A DNA stretch of 64,000 bases from Isoetes taiwanensis (GCA_021234155.1 JAJEKV010000079.1:673395-737394), one strand, 5' to 3'. Counted from the first letter of the stretch, positions 43,400 to 56,250 are shown. A program made the numbers and translations. The notes: a model not told the origin generated them from the sequence alone.

Positions 43400-44133
43400 A
43401 CATATAAAGGACCTATCAAATATGCCTCTCATGTTCTTCAAAAGTCTTAGGATAAATAAGAATATCATGCAAATAGATGATAACAAAAATGTCAGAACTC
43501 TCGGAAGACATTGTTGCCATATGCTGAAATACTGTTAGAGCATTGGTGAGTCTAAATGACATAATTGTATACTCAAAGTGACCATACCGCGAATGAAATG
43601 ATCTCTTCTACTCATCACTGTCACAGATCTGGATGAGATTTGTAGGCACCACAAAGATGAATCTTCGTAACATACTGCACAGCTTGTAGCCGCTCCAACA
43701 CTTCTGGGATTAGAGGAAGCAGATATCACTTTCGTACCATAATTTTATTGATGCCACAATAGTCAACGACCAGGCGCAAAGAATTATCCTTCTTTTTGAC
43801 AAAGAATATTGGCACTCCAGCAAGGAATTGAGAATGTCAAATAAAACCAACAACTAGATTCTTCTCAATATAATTCCGCAACGCTCCAATTTAGTGGGAT
43901 ATAGGCCACATATAACACCATATGTCTAGTCTTAACCTGTCAAAAACGTCAAAAAAGACACCATATTTGGTTGGGAGAATTAAGGCAGACTTCATTTGTA
44001 CAGGGCTAGTTGATGGATGGACCTGAATCACAAATTTTGAACTGGGATCCTGCCTTCCAGATTTAATAAACTCATGACGAAAAATCTTTGAGATATCAAA
44101 CTGAGGGCGTACTTGGGATAAGGAAGCCTCCAT
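43400..44133 (-). pseudogene. Ty3/gypsy element A: protease/reverse transcriptase junction and palm
   Basis: Minus strand: KFVIQVHPSTSPVQMKSALI and LPTKYGVFFDVFDRLR (linker before reverse transcriptase, 44133-43891), then in shifted frames [20 protein letters not shown] (about 43780), VTKIHLCGAYKSH (43680) and HDILIYPKTFEEHERHI (about 43450). The last corresponds to the Y-x-D-D-I-L-I-Y block; the second Asp remains. Many changes. Confidence 0.8.
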
Positions 44134-44198
44134 AAAAACAGGAACCTGGATAGCAGCAAGAGCTGGAGCTGGAGCAGAAGCTGGAGCTAGGGCTGGGA
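44134..44198. other. Pro/Ala-rich junction between gypsy A and MULE
   Basis: A GCTGGAGC-type short repeat (encoding PALAPASAPAPA on the minus strand). Which element it belongs to is unclear. Confidence 0.4.
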
Positions 44199-45204
44199 CT
44201 AGGGCAGGAACATGAATTGAAGCAGGGGTAGCAATTGGGACATCATCCAGAATATGGTCAGAATCTGGGATATGAACTTAAGCAGAGATAGGAATCGGAT
44301 CAGGACACAGAGAAAAAATGGGACATAAAAAAGAGCAGAATCACGAGCCCATGAAACTGGCAACATCGTACCTAGAACAGTAGGAATAATAACAGGGTGC
44401 ATGATCTCCCTATAGGTTGTAGAGTAGGAAGTGAGTAGAAAAGCTTGGTGTGCATAGCTCTGGACACGCTCGTTCATATATAGTGTTGCACATGCTGCAT
44501 GGGCACAAGGAATACCCTCTTGTTGCCATGCTGCATGGGTACAAGGAATAGGTGTTGTACTCTTGAAGACCCTCCTAAAATTGTCAGCTAGATGACGCAT
44601 GCAATAAGCATGGGGAACTTGTGGCCCAAAAATAAGCTCAATGCCCTCCACCAAACCTTTCTGCCTATCTGAAATGAAGGTAACTTGTTGCATATGATGC
44701 ATACAATTCTTTAAGTTTTGAAGGAACCATACCCAATTATCATCATTTTCAGCATTGACTACAGCAAAAGCAATTGGAAATAATCCATCATTTCCATCTA
44801 TTGCTGTGGCTGTCAGAAGTATACCAAGATACCGTCCTTTCAAATGTGTGCCATCCAAACCTACTACTGGTCTGCAAAAAGCGAAGCCCTTCAAACTAGC
44901 ATTATAAGCAACAAAAATTTGAAGAAAACGATCCTCACAAGACTTCTGAACAAATGCAAATATCACCAATGAGATCTTTGGGCCGCAAATCAGGTTGTTC
45001 TCAAAATCTTTCAATCTTATGATTAGCTAGCCACTCTGTGCTAACTTCTTTGTTGCCTAAACGAGCTGCTCCAGCACAAGTATATATAGCTTGAAATTTT
45101 TTGATTGCGCAATGGGGGCCATCGTCTATGACAGATGCATGGAGACGCCAATTGCAATTCTCAGCACCGCAAGTCACAGTGTATCGACAATTGCAAGGGA
45201 TCAT
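44199..45204 (-). pseudogene. MULE (MuDR-type) transposase, internally deleted
   Basis: 45204-45001 encodes CRYTVTCGAENCNWRLHASV, the MuDR N-terminal zinc-binding domain. 45014-44199 (271 codons) has PVVGLDGTHLKGRYLGILLT (first Asp), ENDDNWVWFLQNLKN, VTFISDRQKGLVEGIELIFG (second Asp) and HAYCMRHLADNFRRVFKS. It then jumps to QQEGIPCAHAACATLYMNER, the C-x-H end of a SWIM zinc finger. About 150 residues usually present between these blocks are missing, with a duplicated CTHAAWQ/CAHAAC segment at the scar. A stop separates the two frames near 45003. The element is dead. Confidence 0.85.
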
Positions 45205-46467
45205 AAATTAGCAAGTTCAGTCATAGCAAAACATTACTCAGCATTGGCAGCATTAAGCATTTAAATTTCACATAAATTATGGAAAACATTTGCACCACGC
45301 AAAAAAAAAACATTCTTGATCAAGCACATAAATGGAGCACTGGGTGATGAAAATGCCTTGTCCTATCAGCCTTTAGCACTTTCAATTCCACATGGTTCAG
45401 TATTGCATGGTCTTTTACAGCCAGTCTCAATTGGTTCAATGAAGCAAAGGTTGAACCTTGTTGGAGTTCCATAGCTTAACTAATCGATATAGGAAATCTC
45501 TATAAGAATTAAGAAGCGTTCTGCAAGTAGAAGAGATCATTGACAAAACAGAATTTCTTCATATAAGATCCAAAAATCAAGCATTGCCCAATGAATTGTG
45601 ACTACAAAAGAAAAGAAAACTAACCTCAAAACTCTAAGAATAATCCGCCGTAGAATTGCAAACTCTAAGAATGATCTGCTGTAGAATGATCTGCTGCAAA
45701 CCAAGACTTTTTGGAATGAGTGGCCTAAGAATTGAGCCCAAGAATCGCTGCCCAAGAATTTACCTGTGATGATAATTGTATGCAGCAAAATTGGCCTGTT
45801 GTTCAGAGCATGGGCAACAAAACAATTTAAGAGGATTCCGGAAGCAATCTCAGAAGCAATTTCTTATGATGCTTTCGGAAGCAATTTCAGAAGCAATCTC
45901 TTATGAAGCAATTCCAGAAGCAATTTCGTTGAAAAAACCCTAAAGCCTGGCAGTTCTTTGGAGCATTTGATGCAATTCTGATGCATGCAAAGCAATTCCG
46001 ATGCCTTTAAAATGGATTTCGATGCCTTGCAACTGGATTTTGGCAACTAGATTTCGGTAATCCTGCATATAAAATAGGCAATGATCCAAAAAGGGCGCCA
46101 AAAAAATCCGTTGAAGAAGGACATTACGTTGAATACTAAAAACTGGAGGGCATTGTGGAAAAGTTAAAATTCTACAAGAAGATAAGATGTAGGTTGACCA
46201 AGGGCATTTGGTGAAATAATAAAAACTCAGGGCATTTCGTGAAATTCAGCAAAACATAAGGGCATAAGGGCATTTTGTAGTTTTTCCCATAAAGAAATTT
46301 TAGGGACCTTGAAATTTCGGCCCAGATCAACAGGTTTTTATAAACCGAAATTCTTCTATCGATTTTTAACCGAACTTAAAAATAAGTATACATTATAGAT
46401 AGCGAAGAACCATTGACATTAGAAATCTTAAAACGCCAAATTTCAAGCTCCCTAAAAATTTCGTTGA
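45205..46467. other. MULE 5' flank with short degenerate repeats
   Basis: Short direct repeats: GAATGATCTGCTGTA (about 45665) and GAAGCAATTTCAGAAGCAATCTC-like units at 45840-45930. AGGGCATTTNGTGAAAT recurs at about 46201 and 46232. No gene. These could be MULE terminal-region repeats. Confidence 0.4.
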
Positions 46468-46622
46468 AGAATTTTCAGGACCTAAAAAATTTAGCTCAAA
46501 ATTTTCTGGCGGCTGCCTGCTGACGTGGCAGTGCCGCTCGTGGCTTCGCCACTCGCGACCTGCCACGTCAGCAGGCAGCCGCCAGAAAATTTCTTCGCGA
46601 AATTTTTTGGTCCTGAAAATTA
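46468..46622. repeat. Near-perfect hairpin, arms about 64 bp with a 31-bp perfect core
   Basis: 46501-46531 and 46560-46590 are exact inverted copies (ATTTTCTGGCGGCTGCCTGC then TGACGTGGCAG). Pairing continues outward with a few mismatches through AGGACC/GGTCCT to 46468 and 46622. The 28-base loop itself has GTGGC-TTC-GCCAC. It is G/C-rich within A/T-rich DNA and lies 2 kb upstream of CPI1. It may be a MITE or a small-RNA precursor. Confidence 0.88.
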
Positions 46623-48698
46623 CTCCTTCCGAAAAATCTCCTCCATCGCTGCCACCGGATTTTAGCTAGAAGCAGACATAGTTGTTCCACGGCGGTAATT
46701 CCCGCCAGGGCTGCAGGTTGTGGTCCCAGCCATAGCATTTGCATCTGAGTTTTTTCGTCAAAAAATTTCTTGTAAAGTTATAATATCTTTAACCGTGTGT
46801 TTTAACCCTGCCCCCCATGTGTTTTAACCCCTGCCCCGACAGATTTAAAGTTCTGTTAAAGAAACGGAGGTCCGAGCCGAGGGAAACAGAGGGGCTTCAG
46901 GAACACCACTGCCGGTAATTTAGGAGCCCATTCCGGCCGTTCAGGGGCCTTTGGTGCATGAATCAGCTCCTAAAGGTTTTTATCATACCCTTTGATTTTT
47001 ATTCAAATGGAAAGTCTGTAGCCAGATCTCGTTCGGAGGCCTGAGATTGAAGCATTCATCAGATATAACAGCATCGAAATACTAGTTAGGCCATATTCAT
47101 TTAGTTTCAATTCCTGCAAACCATAATGGGTAGTTTCAGTCTGCAGTAAGAGAACATCATTTTTCTTCTTTTGCACAAGAACTACATTCAATACATGAAG
47201 CACATGTCTACAGAGAAGAGTTAATGCATGTTCAAATGCAGGAAGGTCAGCGATAATGAAGATAATCCTTTTCAGAACTTTGTATGGTGTCCAATGCTGG
47301 AAGAAGAACCGGACTGGGATATTTAGCCATAAAATATCAACGGATCTCAAAACTATTGCTCAACATTTTCTTGCCACAAATCTGTGAAGCCAACTTGATG
47401 GACAGAATTTGGCTCTGTTTCTCATGTTTCCATAACATAGCTTCAATGCAGTAATAGAAATAGCAGTACAATCGGTTTATGTTAGAAGCAAGTGCTGCAA
47501 TTTTAAGCTGAAGGCAAGTTAGTTAAGGATTTCAGCTGATGGAGTGCAATTTCTGCTTTCTGTTGGAAATTCATCCATGGTCTTGGACCCCATGGTTTGA
47601 TTTGATTTTAAATTATATCCCAGATTGAGAACTGTCCACTTCTTCATCAACATAAATCTCCAGTATTTGGCAAGATTAAAGACAGATAATTTGGCATGTA
47701 TGCGTTATGTTTTACCTTAAAATATTCTACTGTCAGGATGCGGTATCCTCGGTGATGCATAAAGAATCACTGTAACAAGACAAGCAATGTTATATGTTTA
47801 GATATATGCCTTAAAGAATTTCAGTACCTATGAAAAATTCTATTAAATCTTACTCTTACCAGCTGTTCTGTCAGCCTGGGCCTCAAGTCTGGGGTATTTC
47901 CTGAACCCAAGGAAATTATTTAATTCCGCTACATTGTTGACAAATTCTGCAAATGGCCTTGTGTCTGTTTCTACTGATTACAAGAACAAAGTCTGCTAAT
48001 TTTTAGTTGCTATTTTGAACATCTCGAAAGATTCAGTTAAAAAACAAGCATATACTCCCGATACTGGTGCCTTACAGAAATGTACGGATCTCGATGACTT
48101 TTGCATAGATTGATTTAAATCGAAGATATACAGACGTTGGAAGGAGACCATTTTTCACGTGCTCTTGGTAGGTTATCTGGAAAAGGTGGCAGAATCTAGA
48201 TATTTCTTGCTATTGGTTCTGCTCTGGATTAAACTTCAACCTCTAGGGATTAAACTTCAACCAATAGGGATAAAAAGAGGTAATTTGATGATAAAATAGT
48301 TTGATTAGAAAAGTCCAGCAATTACCCTTGCTTAGGACTGGTTATATAAATCTGTTATTTAATTGCATATAAAAAAAGAATGCATATGCTTTGTTTCAAG
48401 TTTCAATATCATAATTTGATTGTTTTCAAGCTGTTTAAGTCTAATTTCATATTTTCTTTGCTATTTAATTAGGAATAGTGCTTGTTAAAGATGTATTGCA
48501 GATTGCTTATGAATTATCTGCAGGAAATTACAAGTTTGAATTTTGGTCAAAAAGGTCAGTAGGTCGGCAAAAAATCCCCAGGTTGGTAGGTCGGCGCCCA
48601 ACTATGGCTTCAGCTTTTAGATAAAAACTTGCTCTCATTCTTTCTTCCATTTGCTAGCAGTCTGATTCATTTGCATTGGACGAGTCGAAGGAGCATCC
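46623..48698. other. Upstream region of CPI1
   Basis: No open frame with support; a 115-codon minus frame (47003-47350) has no motif. A short direct repeat GTGTTTTAACCC(C)TGCCCC lies at about 46797 and 46819, and GGTCAGTAGGTCGGC/GGTTGGTAGGTCGGC at about 48550-48590. The 5' leader of CPI1 probably lies in the last 150 bp; I cannot fix the transcription start. Confidence 0.4.
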
Positions 48699-51600
48699 AT
48701 GGCCGTTCAGAATAACATCAAAGTAAAACCTTCACATCCTAGTCGAGGTATGCATGTTCTTATCTTATCACCATTAGAGCAGAAAGCAAATAGAGTAGAA
48801 GCATGGAAGTAGTCTATCCTGTATAGGTGCCCTAAGTTATCAATTTCAGACAAAGAAATTCACAGTATTTTATTTGCATATCTATCCTGCACTTATTTCG
48901 ACCTCCATGTTAAAACGCAAACGATTGCATTTTCTTCAAAATATCGTGCTTATTGTGAGATCAGAGTTGAAAACAATCTATGACATCTGTAAAAATCACA
49001 GTTTCTATGTTTCGCAGCTCATTGCTATATCATGAGCTATATTAGTCAGCTATATTGTTTGTTAACAGACTTGACTAGCTCCAAACATCCAGTGGATCCT
49101 TATGTATTTTATATCCATGAATAAAGCAGTCTGGGTGGTATTATGAAAATGACCATATTGTTCTGCTTTAACAGGCTTAAAAAAGACAGAAAGTTTATGG
49201 CTGGCACCCACCCCTAGTAAGCAGTGGGGGGAACTCTTTTTCCTGGCGTATAGTCCCTTTTGGATAGTATTATGTCTAGGAATTATTGTACCTCTACAAT
49301 TGTACGAGGTAACTGTGAAATCTAATTCTTCCTGATCTCCTACAAATATGTTATTGTTGTGACTGTGATAAAATAAGGCATAAATTAGCTCTTTATTGTT
49401 GGAAAACCTTAGGAAAGAAATGAAAAAAAGAGGAACCAACAAAAGACTGGAAAGTAGCTTCGAAATGAGTGCTATATTCCTGTTTGAGGACTCATGAAAA
49501 TGTAAAATGTTGCTTCTTTCATGAAAGCTCTAAGATTCAAAAACTTATTGCCAACTAAAATTCCTCCTCTTGAAGCAGCATGCCTTCAGAATAGCAGCCA
49601 TTCAAGTTCAGGAATAAGATATAGACAACAAACCAATAGAGACTCTGTGTGCAGAGCTCCATTTACAGACATCTCCTCCAGAAGGAGTGCCCAGTACTTC
49701 CCTAGATTATGTTGCTTTCTTCCTTGCAGAAGGACATATAGGAACATAGGGAGCAACTGAGGCACAAGCTAAGCTGGTGGAATGGTTCTGATTCAAAGGG
49801 AATGAACCAAACTGATGGTGAGATCTGTTTGTGAAACACTAACCAGATCAATGCCATTGTACTTTAATGCCTACGAAGATTTCAAGTCTTAGTCACCGAC
49901 ACAACTTGGTTTAACAAGTACATCACATATGTGCATACAGTCATGGGCATGTTATTATAAGACGGATGGAACTGCTGCATCAGCATCCTGCCACCTCAGC
50001 TGATTTTGCTTACATAGCATACTCTGATACATGGAATATCAGCAGTCCTGGAATGATGATGCTCTATATTAGCCTTAAATATAACATGTCCTTTGGCTAT
50101 TAGTGTGTTTGGACTTGATGCAGGAGCCCTCAATATAAGTTATGTAACAGAGGTTCTAATAAAACATATATTGTCTGCAGAGCTTCCAATATGAGCAGCA
50201 TAGACAGCTCATTATTTTATGTTTTTCTCTGGATGCCTTAGATCAAAATATCGAGCTCAAATTTTCTACAAGTCTTAAAATGTTAGCTTCACTTATTACT
50301 AGCTCTTCTATTTCCTAACGTTTTTTGAGTATTTGATCTTTTTCATTACAACTTTGGCAATGTGGAAATTCCATGGGACTATTGAAGGAGGAATTTTTTC
50401 TGCTGCTTTGTCAATGTTGGAGGCTGTTCGTTTAAATTGGTCTATTAATGGCATTATCTTGTTGGCTTTATGAAATGTCAATGAAAATGTTCTGTTACTT
50501 TCTTATCTTATATGAAATGCATTGCTATTTACTAGAAACTGACTACCTGGTTGGCTGTGCAGCAATTCAAGGAGTTAGAATACTTCATATTGGGCCTTAT
50601 TGTTACCCTACCATGCTTTCTACTTCCAATATTTTTCAGGGGAAAGGTACACTTTACCATTTGTTTTATGTTTTGCTTTAGGTCAAATGCCTATATTAAT
50701 TAATAACAGAAGCATTGGCATAAGAGAAGCACAGTGCTGTTTTCCTCTTTATGTAATGAGTGGACACTTGTCATTCTGTCTAAAGCTACTTTTACCACTG
50801 AAATTCATTAGGGGCTATGCTCCTTGCATAACATCATCCCTTATTTGCATGTGCGAGCAAGAATGGATGAAGTTTTCGTCTGCCTTATTCATGAATTGAA
50901 TTATGCAATCCAATTATTTTCTACTATGTAGGAGGATAAGCTCAGGCCATGGTACGAATGCTTCTGGGTGAAGGTAATGATTTTTCTTAATGGCCGTGTG
51001 CGCGTACTGCTATCATCTATTTGTAGAGCTAATAGTGCTTTTCTCATTTTTTTCCCTCATAGGCTAACATTTGGATTGGAATATTTGGGTATGTGGGGAA
51101 CTACTTCTGGACACATTATTTTTACACAGTCCTTGGGGCAACATACACTTTTCCTTCATGGAAGCTAAACCATGTAAGCTGTTAATTTGTATCAGCATAA
51201 TTGTTTTGAGACCCCTTGTAATGCTCTTGCATATAAGTCTATAATAAACTTATATAGTTTTAGAGCGTCCCATATGTTATCTTTTTCTGTCATGTTGTGA
51301 AGTTAAGAATACCATTGAGCATATGTTTGTGTTGACTTGGGCTTTGCAAGTGAATCTTTTTTGTATGAAAGCCTCAATGTGCGTCAATGTTCTATGAAAG
51401 CTTTTTTCCGTACGTACAAGTTAAGAAACCAGTTTCAGTTTGTGAGCTCAGTCATAAAAGCGGCCCTGTTAGATTCGTCCCTGAATGTCATCTTCCAGAC
51501 CTGCCTTGTGTTAAGACAGTATGATGGGCAGTCTATGAAAATACAATGTCATGCCAGGCCATTCTTAAAGGCATTGCTAGCAAGGGTTCGTGCACAGTTC

Positions 51601-53050
51601 TTCCAAATGGGAAACCAATATATGGCAGCACAATAATGTTCACAAGCCCAACCAATGCCAGCGAGCCTTCCTTTAGGCATACATTAAAATTTCGGAGAAT
51701 AACAGTGCTTCTTTTGAAAACAATTCACCAATTGCAGTCAACTATAAGTTGTTCTTTAACGACTAACTACATATGTCATGTGTTAGTTGGCTTTTGACCT
51801 ATAAGTAATTTGCAAGAGGTCTATCGTAACAGAGACCTTTATTATGGGCAGAAGAAAACAACATACGAAAAGCTGAAACCATAACATTAGATCGGGTAGC
51901 CCTATGTATACGATCTTGTTGATATGCTGATGTTGATGTTACGTTTAGTGCATGTTAAGCATTTGGTACGATGACTAGAGTTCTCATGTAAATTTTCTCT
52001 TCAAACATGGAGAACAAGTATCAATTTGTGTGAGGGAAGATTTGGGCAGTCCCTTGGATCATCCGCATGTTTCTTTTGAAGATACAATGGCAGATCCGTT
52101 TTGGGAGGATCTGAATTTGAGAAATTCAAGTGACTCTGCAATATAACATGTCACTTGGGATGGCATGGCTGGCTTGGTTGGTTGGCACCATTTCTGCATG
52201 GCTGGTCCATAAATCAAAAAGACAAAATGACCAAGAGGTGATAAAATAACGATTATTCAGCTTTCCACTTTCCATCTCTTTGTTCTGTGAAATGTATTTC
52301 AGGTAGGAGGCAGTTGGACACGCTTCTCATTTTTAACATCTTTTTGCACTAACTTTGACTTCAGATTAGTTGCCCCTTGATATTAATCTGCTTGTTAATA
52401 GATCTGCTGTGTCTTTTGCAGGTGCCATTGGTAACATATTTTCTCACTCATGCATACTTTTTGTTTTATCATATGGTTTCCAATCTCACATTGCGGCGAT
52501 TAAGGAAATTGTTGAATAGAATCCAGAGTCCCACAGTTAAGTTTATTATTCAAGGACTTTGGGTATTTCTTCTTGGTTACCTAACTGCCCTTACGGAAGC
52601 TATCACCATTTCAAATGTAAGTCCTTGTATATTTTTGTTCTACCAGCTGTTTTGGAACTCTCGCATCTTAAAGATATTGACAAAGACTTCCTTTTTTAGT
52701 TCCCGTATTACAGCATCGTTAATAGGCCAGTCTTCTATAAAGTGGGATCACTATTCTACGCTATTTACTTTTTTGTCAGCTTCCCTATGTTCATAAGGTA
52801 ACCTTATTATTGTCCAGTCTCAATTAAAAGCGGTTCTTGAGAAGGTATCTGTTTGCATCTGACCAGGGTTGATGAAGAACCAAGTAAGCCGTGGACACTT
52901 TCCCAAACAGTAGTTGATTCGCTGGGAGCAGCCATGCTTGTAACTATTATCTTAGACTTATGGCGCCTGTTTTTAGGGCCTATTGTAGAAATTCCAAATG
53001 CCGCTACGTATAAAGACTGTCTTTTGTATGGGCTTCCTTGGCTCGCTTGA
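48699..53050 (+). CDS. CPI1: Cycloeucalenol cycloisomerase, eight exons, intact
   Basis: Exons 48699-48747, 49175-49308, 50563-50646, 50932-50973, 51063-51173, 52422-52616, 52700-52797 and 52867-53050 join in phase with GT/AG borders to 897 nt (298 residues plus stop); Arabidopsis CPI1 is about 280. The protein opens MAVQNNIKVKPSHPSRGLKK, then LWLAPTPSKQWGELFFLAYS. It has hydrophobic membrane spans (IVLCLGIIVPLQLYE; FILGLIVTLPCFLLPIFF), the family block VGNYFWTHYFYTVLGATYTF, LTHAYFLFYHMVSNLTLRRL, and DSLGAAMLVTIILDLWRLFL near the C-terminus. The enzyme (EC 5.5.1.9) opens the cyclopropane ring of cycloeucalenol to give obtusifoliol in phytosterol synthesis, at the endoplasmic reticulum. No stop or shift was found. 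The ATG is the only in-frame one in exon 1. Confidence 0.93.
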
Positions 53051-53383
53051 TTGGATTAGAGTTCAGCCTTCATATATTCTTGGTATGGCAACTGCCAAAC
53101 TGATTAATTGCAAGTTGAGCCCTGCATTAATCTATTCCAGCCAAGCAAGAAAGCAGCTGTGCATCAGAATTGAGATCATAGTCTGTGAAATTTATGGAAC
53201 TTACAGATGGCTTGCGAATAAAAAGTATTTTTTTTCTTATGGGCATCAAAATTGGAAAGAGTATGTGTATATATCCAGGTAGAAGTTCAACGAAAATATG
53301 GGCTACAACTGTTTTTTTTGCATGGGAAGGAGGAAGAGACCCATGGTGCTCTGGTAAGTCTGCATAGCTGATCTCTTGAAACC
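53051..53383 (+). other. Probable CPI1 3' UTR and flank
   Basis: A/T-rich sequence directly after the TGA, with possible polyadenylation signals (AATAAAAAG near 53217). The end of the transcript cannot be placed. Confidence 0.4.
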
Positions 53384-53600
53384 CTATCCACCCCTCTCAA
53401 TTCCTACCTCAATTATTGTCACATGACGTTCCTTTCTAGCTTCCCACAAAGCTTCTTGCAATAAGGACATCAGCTCTTTGCACCGTTGCTTCTTCGGCTC
53501 CAGATATAGATATCTTTGTCCTTTTTCTGCATTACAAGCCGAACGAAACACTTTGAAGCTCTGGTTCGGCCAACTCGAAGGAAGCATGGTAGCTAACCTT
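53384..53600 (-). repeat. Repeated coding-like block, copy 1
   Basis: The minus frame (67 codons) reads NQSFKVFRSACNAEKGQRYL and LEPKKQRCKELMSLLQEALW. The same block, NWSFKVLRSACNVEKTKI with KPKKQRCKEVMSLLKEAF, is at 60541-60317. Sequence identity extends outside the frame (TCTAGCTTTCCCACAAAAAGC versus the matching string here). Family unknown. Probably a piece of a retroelement or repeated gene. Confidence 0.6.
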
Positions 53601-56250
53601 TCTACCCATTGGCTCGCTGATTGTTACTGTGCTTCGCCTTGTTTTGGGTTGCCCCAAACGCTAGGGATGGAGTGAGAGGAAGTAGAATATACGCTGAATA
53701 TTCCAATCAGATGGTAGACAAGGTGGCATTCCCAGTTTTGTTTCTAATAGTAGGCACGGCCACATGTGAGGTTTTGATACCCCCTCCTTAACGCCGGTTC
53801 TCGGGTTTACATGGTCAGATTTAATCTGAACCATTGATTTCAGAGCTGCTACCAGCTAGTAACGCGCCTGTGGCTCAAGATTTATGCAGATGTCCTGTAA
53901 CACCCTAGGATGATCGCTGGAAAATGCCATAACACCCTAGGGATTTCCACTACCCTTCTCTGTGACTTTGTTTCGTTGCCGTTCTTTGCATTCCTGCATA
54001 AAAGTCACATGCCCAAGCAGGAAAACGGATTTTGGCTCAGATTCTGTAACGGACCTAGCAACCTAGCACCAACATTAAGATGTAAGTAACGTTGCCATTA
54101 TATAAGAGTGCATTTTCAAGGTAAAATAAATGATTATTGCTAGGAATACATGCATGCAATGTGTCCATGCATGCAGTGTATGCATGCATGCATGCAAGGG
54201 CATTGCTAGGTTATATAAGTGCAACAATATTATTCTTGATTTCTTAGGGGGGAAGGAGTTTTCCATGGGGAAAGAAGTCTTTTATGTGATGGTGAAGCAT
54301 TTGGAAGGAGATAGATTGCGATGGATTGTTGAAGGAGCGAAGTTGTGTGCGAGATCCGGGAGCGTTCTTTGGGAGCACCTGAGGGAAGCAAGCGGGATTC
54401 CGTGGGGGATCAAGCCTTACAACTGGGTTTTCTAGTGTTTGTATAGCTATGTTGATTTAATAATGATTGCTTTGAACATAGTATAAACTTGGAGTTAAAT
54501 CATATGAGCATGGTCATGAATAGGCATGCATGGTTAATGGATAGCGAGCATATTAACCAATTTAATAAACTAGTTAGCAGGGTTATGGAAGCCACCGTCA
54601 TTAAGGTTATAGGTAGTAATTTGAAGGAAGTTGATCTAGTTAAAAGTAATAAGATATTAGTGAAGGTTGTATTTTGCTTAAGCACCGGGCATTGCATGTT
54701 GCATGGTAGAGATAGTAATGTTTATATGAGCGTATAACTGGATTTCCTTTGTTGCATGAGGTGTAAATTATGGAATTTCTAAGGTAAATTTGATATGGAA
54801 ATGTGCCTAGTTGATATTGGGTGGAATTCATAGTATTGTGATCTATGTGTAGTATAATTCTTTGATATAGACCTCCGGGGCGAGTCTAGGTGCGATGGTC
54901 TAGACTCGCCATTATTGCAATGCTGCTATGTAATGGTATTATTTGAACATCGGCGTTGAAACGTATGGTACAACGTCATGCACGATTAAGTGGTCCTCCA
55001 ATCTTTGGACGCAGCTGTGGATGGGTGTGTACACCAGGGGAGTTACCCCGCCTCTATGTCACCGGCCCGACGGTAGAGTTGACCTTGCTCGCACCCGAGG
55101 AATATTGGTTGCAATGTTGATGCTATGATTGCTTGGTTATTATATATGTGGTCGCCTTTTGTTGGAATTAAGTTACATTGGTCATGCTTGTTGGACTAGT
55201 TACTTGGATTGCGGGGGCGAGGCTACGGTAAGGTTAGGCTGTTGTTCTAGGTTAATGCTTTGTATTGTTGATGCTAGATATCCTAGATCCCCGATCCCCA
55301 CTTAGTCCATGTGACTAACCCCGTGGGTTGATGGTGTAAGCAGAGGTGTGAGATGCTCTAAAAGTAGCCAAGCTTCCTGGGGGCGAGAGTGGAAGCGTGT
55401 GGATTGCTATTCAATAAACTTGATTATTATTACTATTATTATTATTATATATGGGCTTGAAGTTACAATTATTAAGATCATTCATAGTGTCTTGGGATAT
55501 TGTTTGAGTAATGGGCAAGTACATGTTTGGAACCTTAGAATATGTACAAAAGATTAAATTCTTTACCTAAGTGTTATTGTTGCGTATGCATGAGTTAATT
55601 TCTTAAGTTTTTAAGCTTAAGTAGATCCAATGGTCGAGATTGATGGGATCTCCGCCACCATAAAGGTTAACCGCCCCGGCCCATCAGATTCACGAGCCCG
55701 AGCAAGAAAAAATAGGGGTTTTAGCTCCCATTCACAAAAGCCTAAACATGGTTTTGAAGTCGATTCACATGCTCAAACAGGGGTTTTGAAGCCGATTTAT
55801 GTTGTTTTTGAGTTTTTTCTTTTATCTTTAAGAAAATATCCGATTTTCTTTGGCCAAGAAACGTGGTCAACCCAATAACTGGTCGACCATACCATAGCCA
55901 CATAAAACATGCTTTTCTCATAGCCATTCTAAAAGATGAAGGGCAACCTCGCCATTTTGGCCATGGCCACATGGCCCTCAATTCTTTTTTTTTTTTCAGT
56001 AACGCCCTCGGGCCAGGGCATTTTGGCTATGGCCACATGACCCTCAATTCTTTTTTTTTTTTTTTTCAACCCTTCGGGCGGGGGCATTATCTACACCATA
56101 TACATTTTCCATATGGGAGAGGAGGGGCCTCCAAAAACGAAATTGTTAAGGAGGGGGCTTGAAAGAAGGGGTACTTAAAATTCACCACCACATTTAAGTG
56201 GGAGCCTCCACCCCTAAAATTTGAAAAAGGAGGGGGCACCTAGAAAGAGG
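53601..56250. other. Unassigned region with simple repeats
   Basis: Contains TGCATGCA repeats (54148-54197), an (ATT)n run (55422-55450), plus-strand frames of 101 (54130-54435) and 82 codons (54489-54737) without motif, and a direct duplication of GGCATTTTGGC..GGCCACATG..CCCTCAATTC plus a T-run at about 55951 and 56018. GC-rich 54870-55110 (GGCGAGTCTAGG... GTCTAGACTCGCC inverted pair at 54890-54913) resembles LTR or promoter sequence. Nothing firm. Confidence 0.4.
54148..54197. repeat. TGCATGCA repeats
   Basis: ATGCATGCA motifs repeated six or more times. Alternating purine-pyrimidine, self-complementary; the RY element of seed promoters (CATGCATG) is contained but probably by chance. Confidence 0.8.

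Noticed and set aside
47003-47350. 115-codon minus-strand frame upstream of CPI1 as a gene
   Set aside because: No motif, no splice-supported neighbours and average A/T-rich composition; length is within chance for this region.
54130-54737. Two plus-strand frames (101 and 82 codons) as host genes
   Set aside because: The first starts in the TGCATGCA repeat and the second lacks any recognisable domain; no splice continuity between them.
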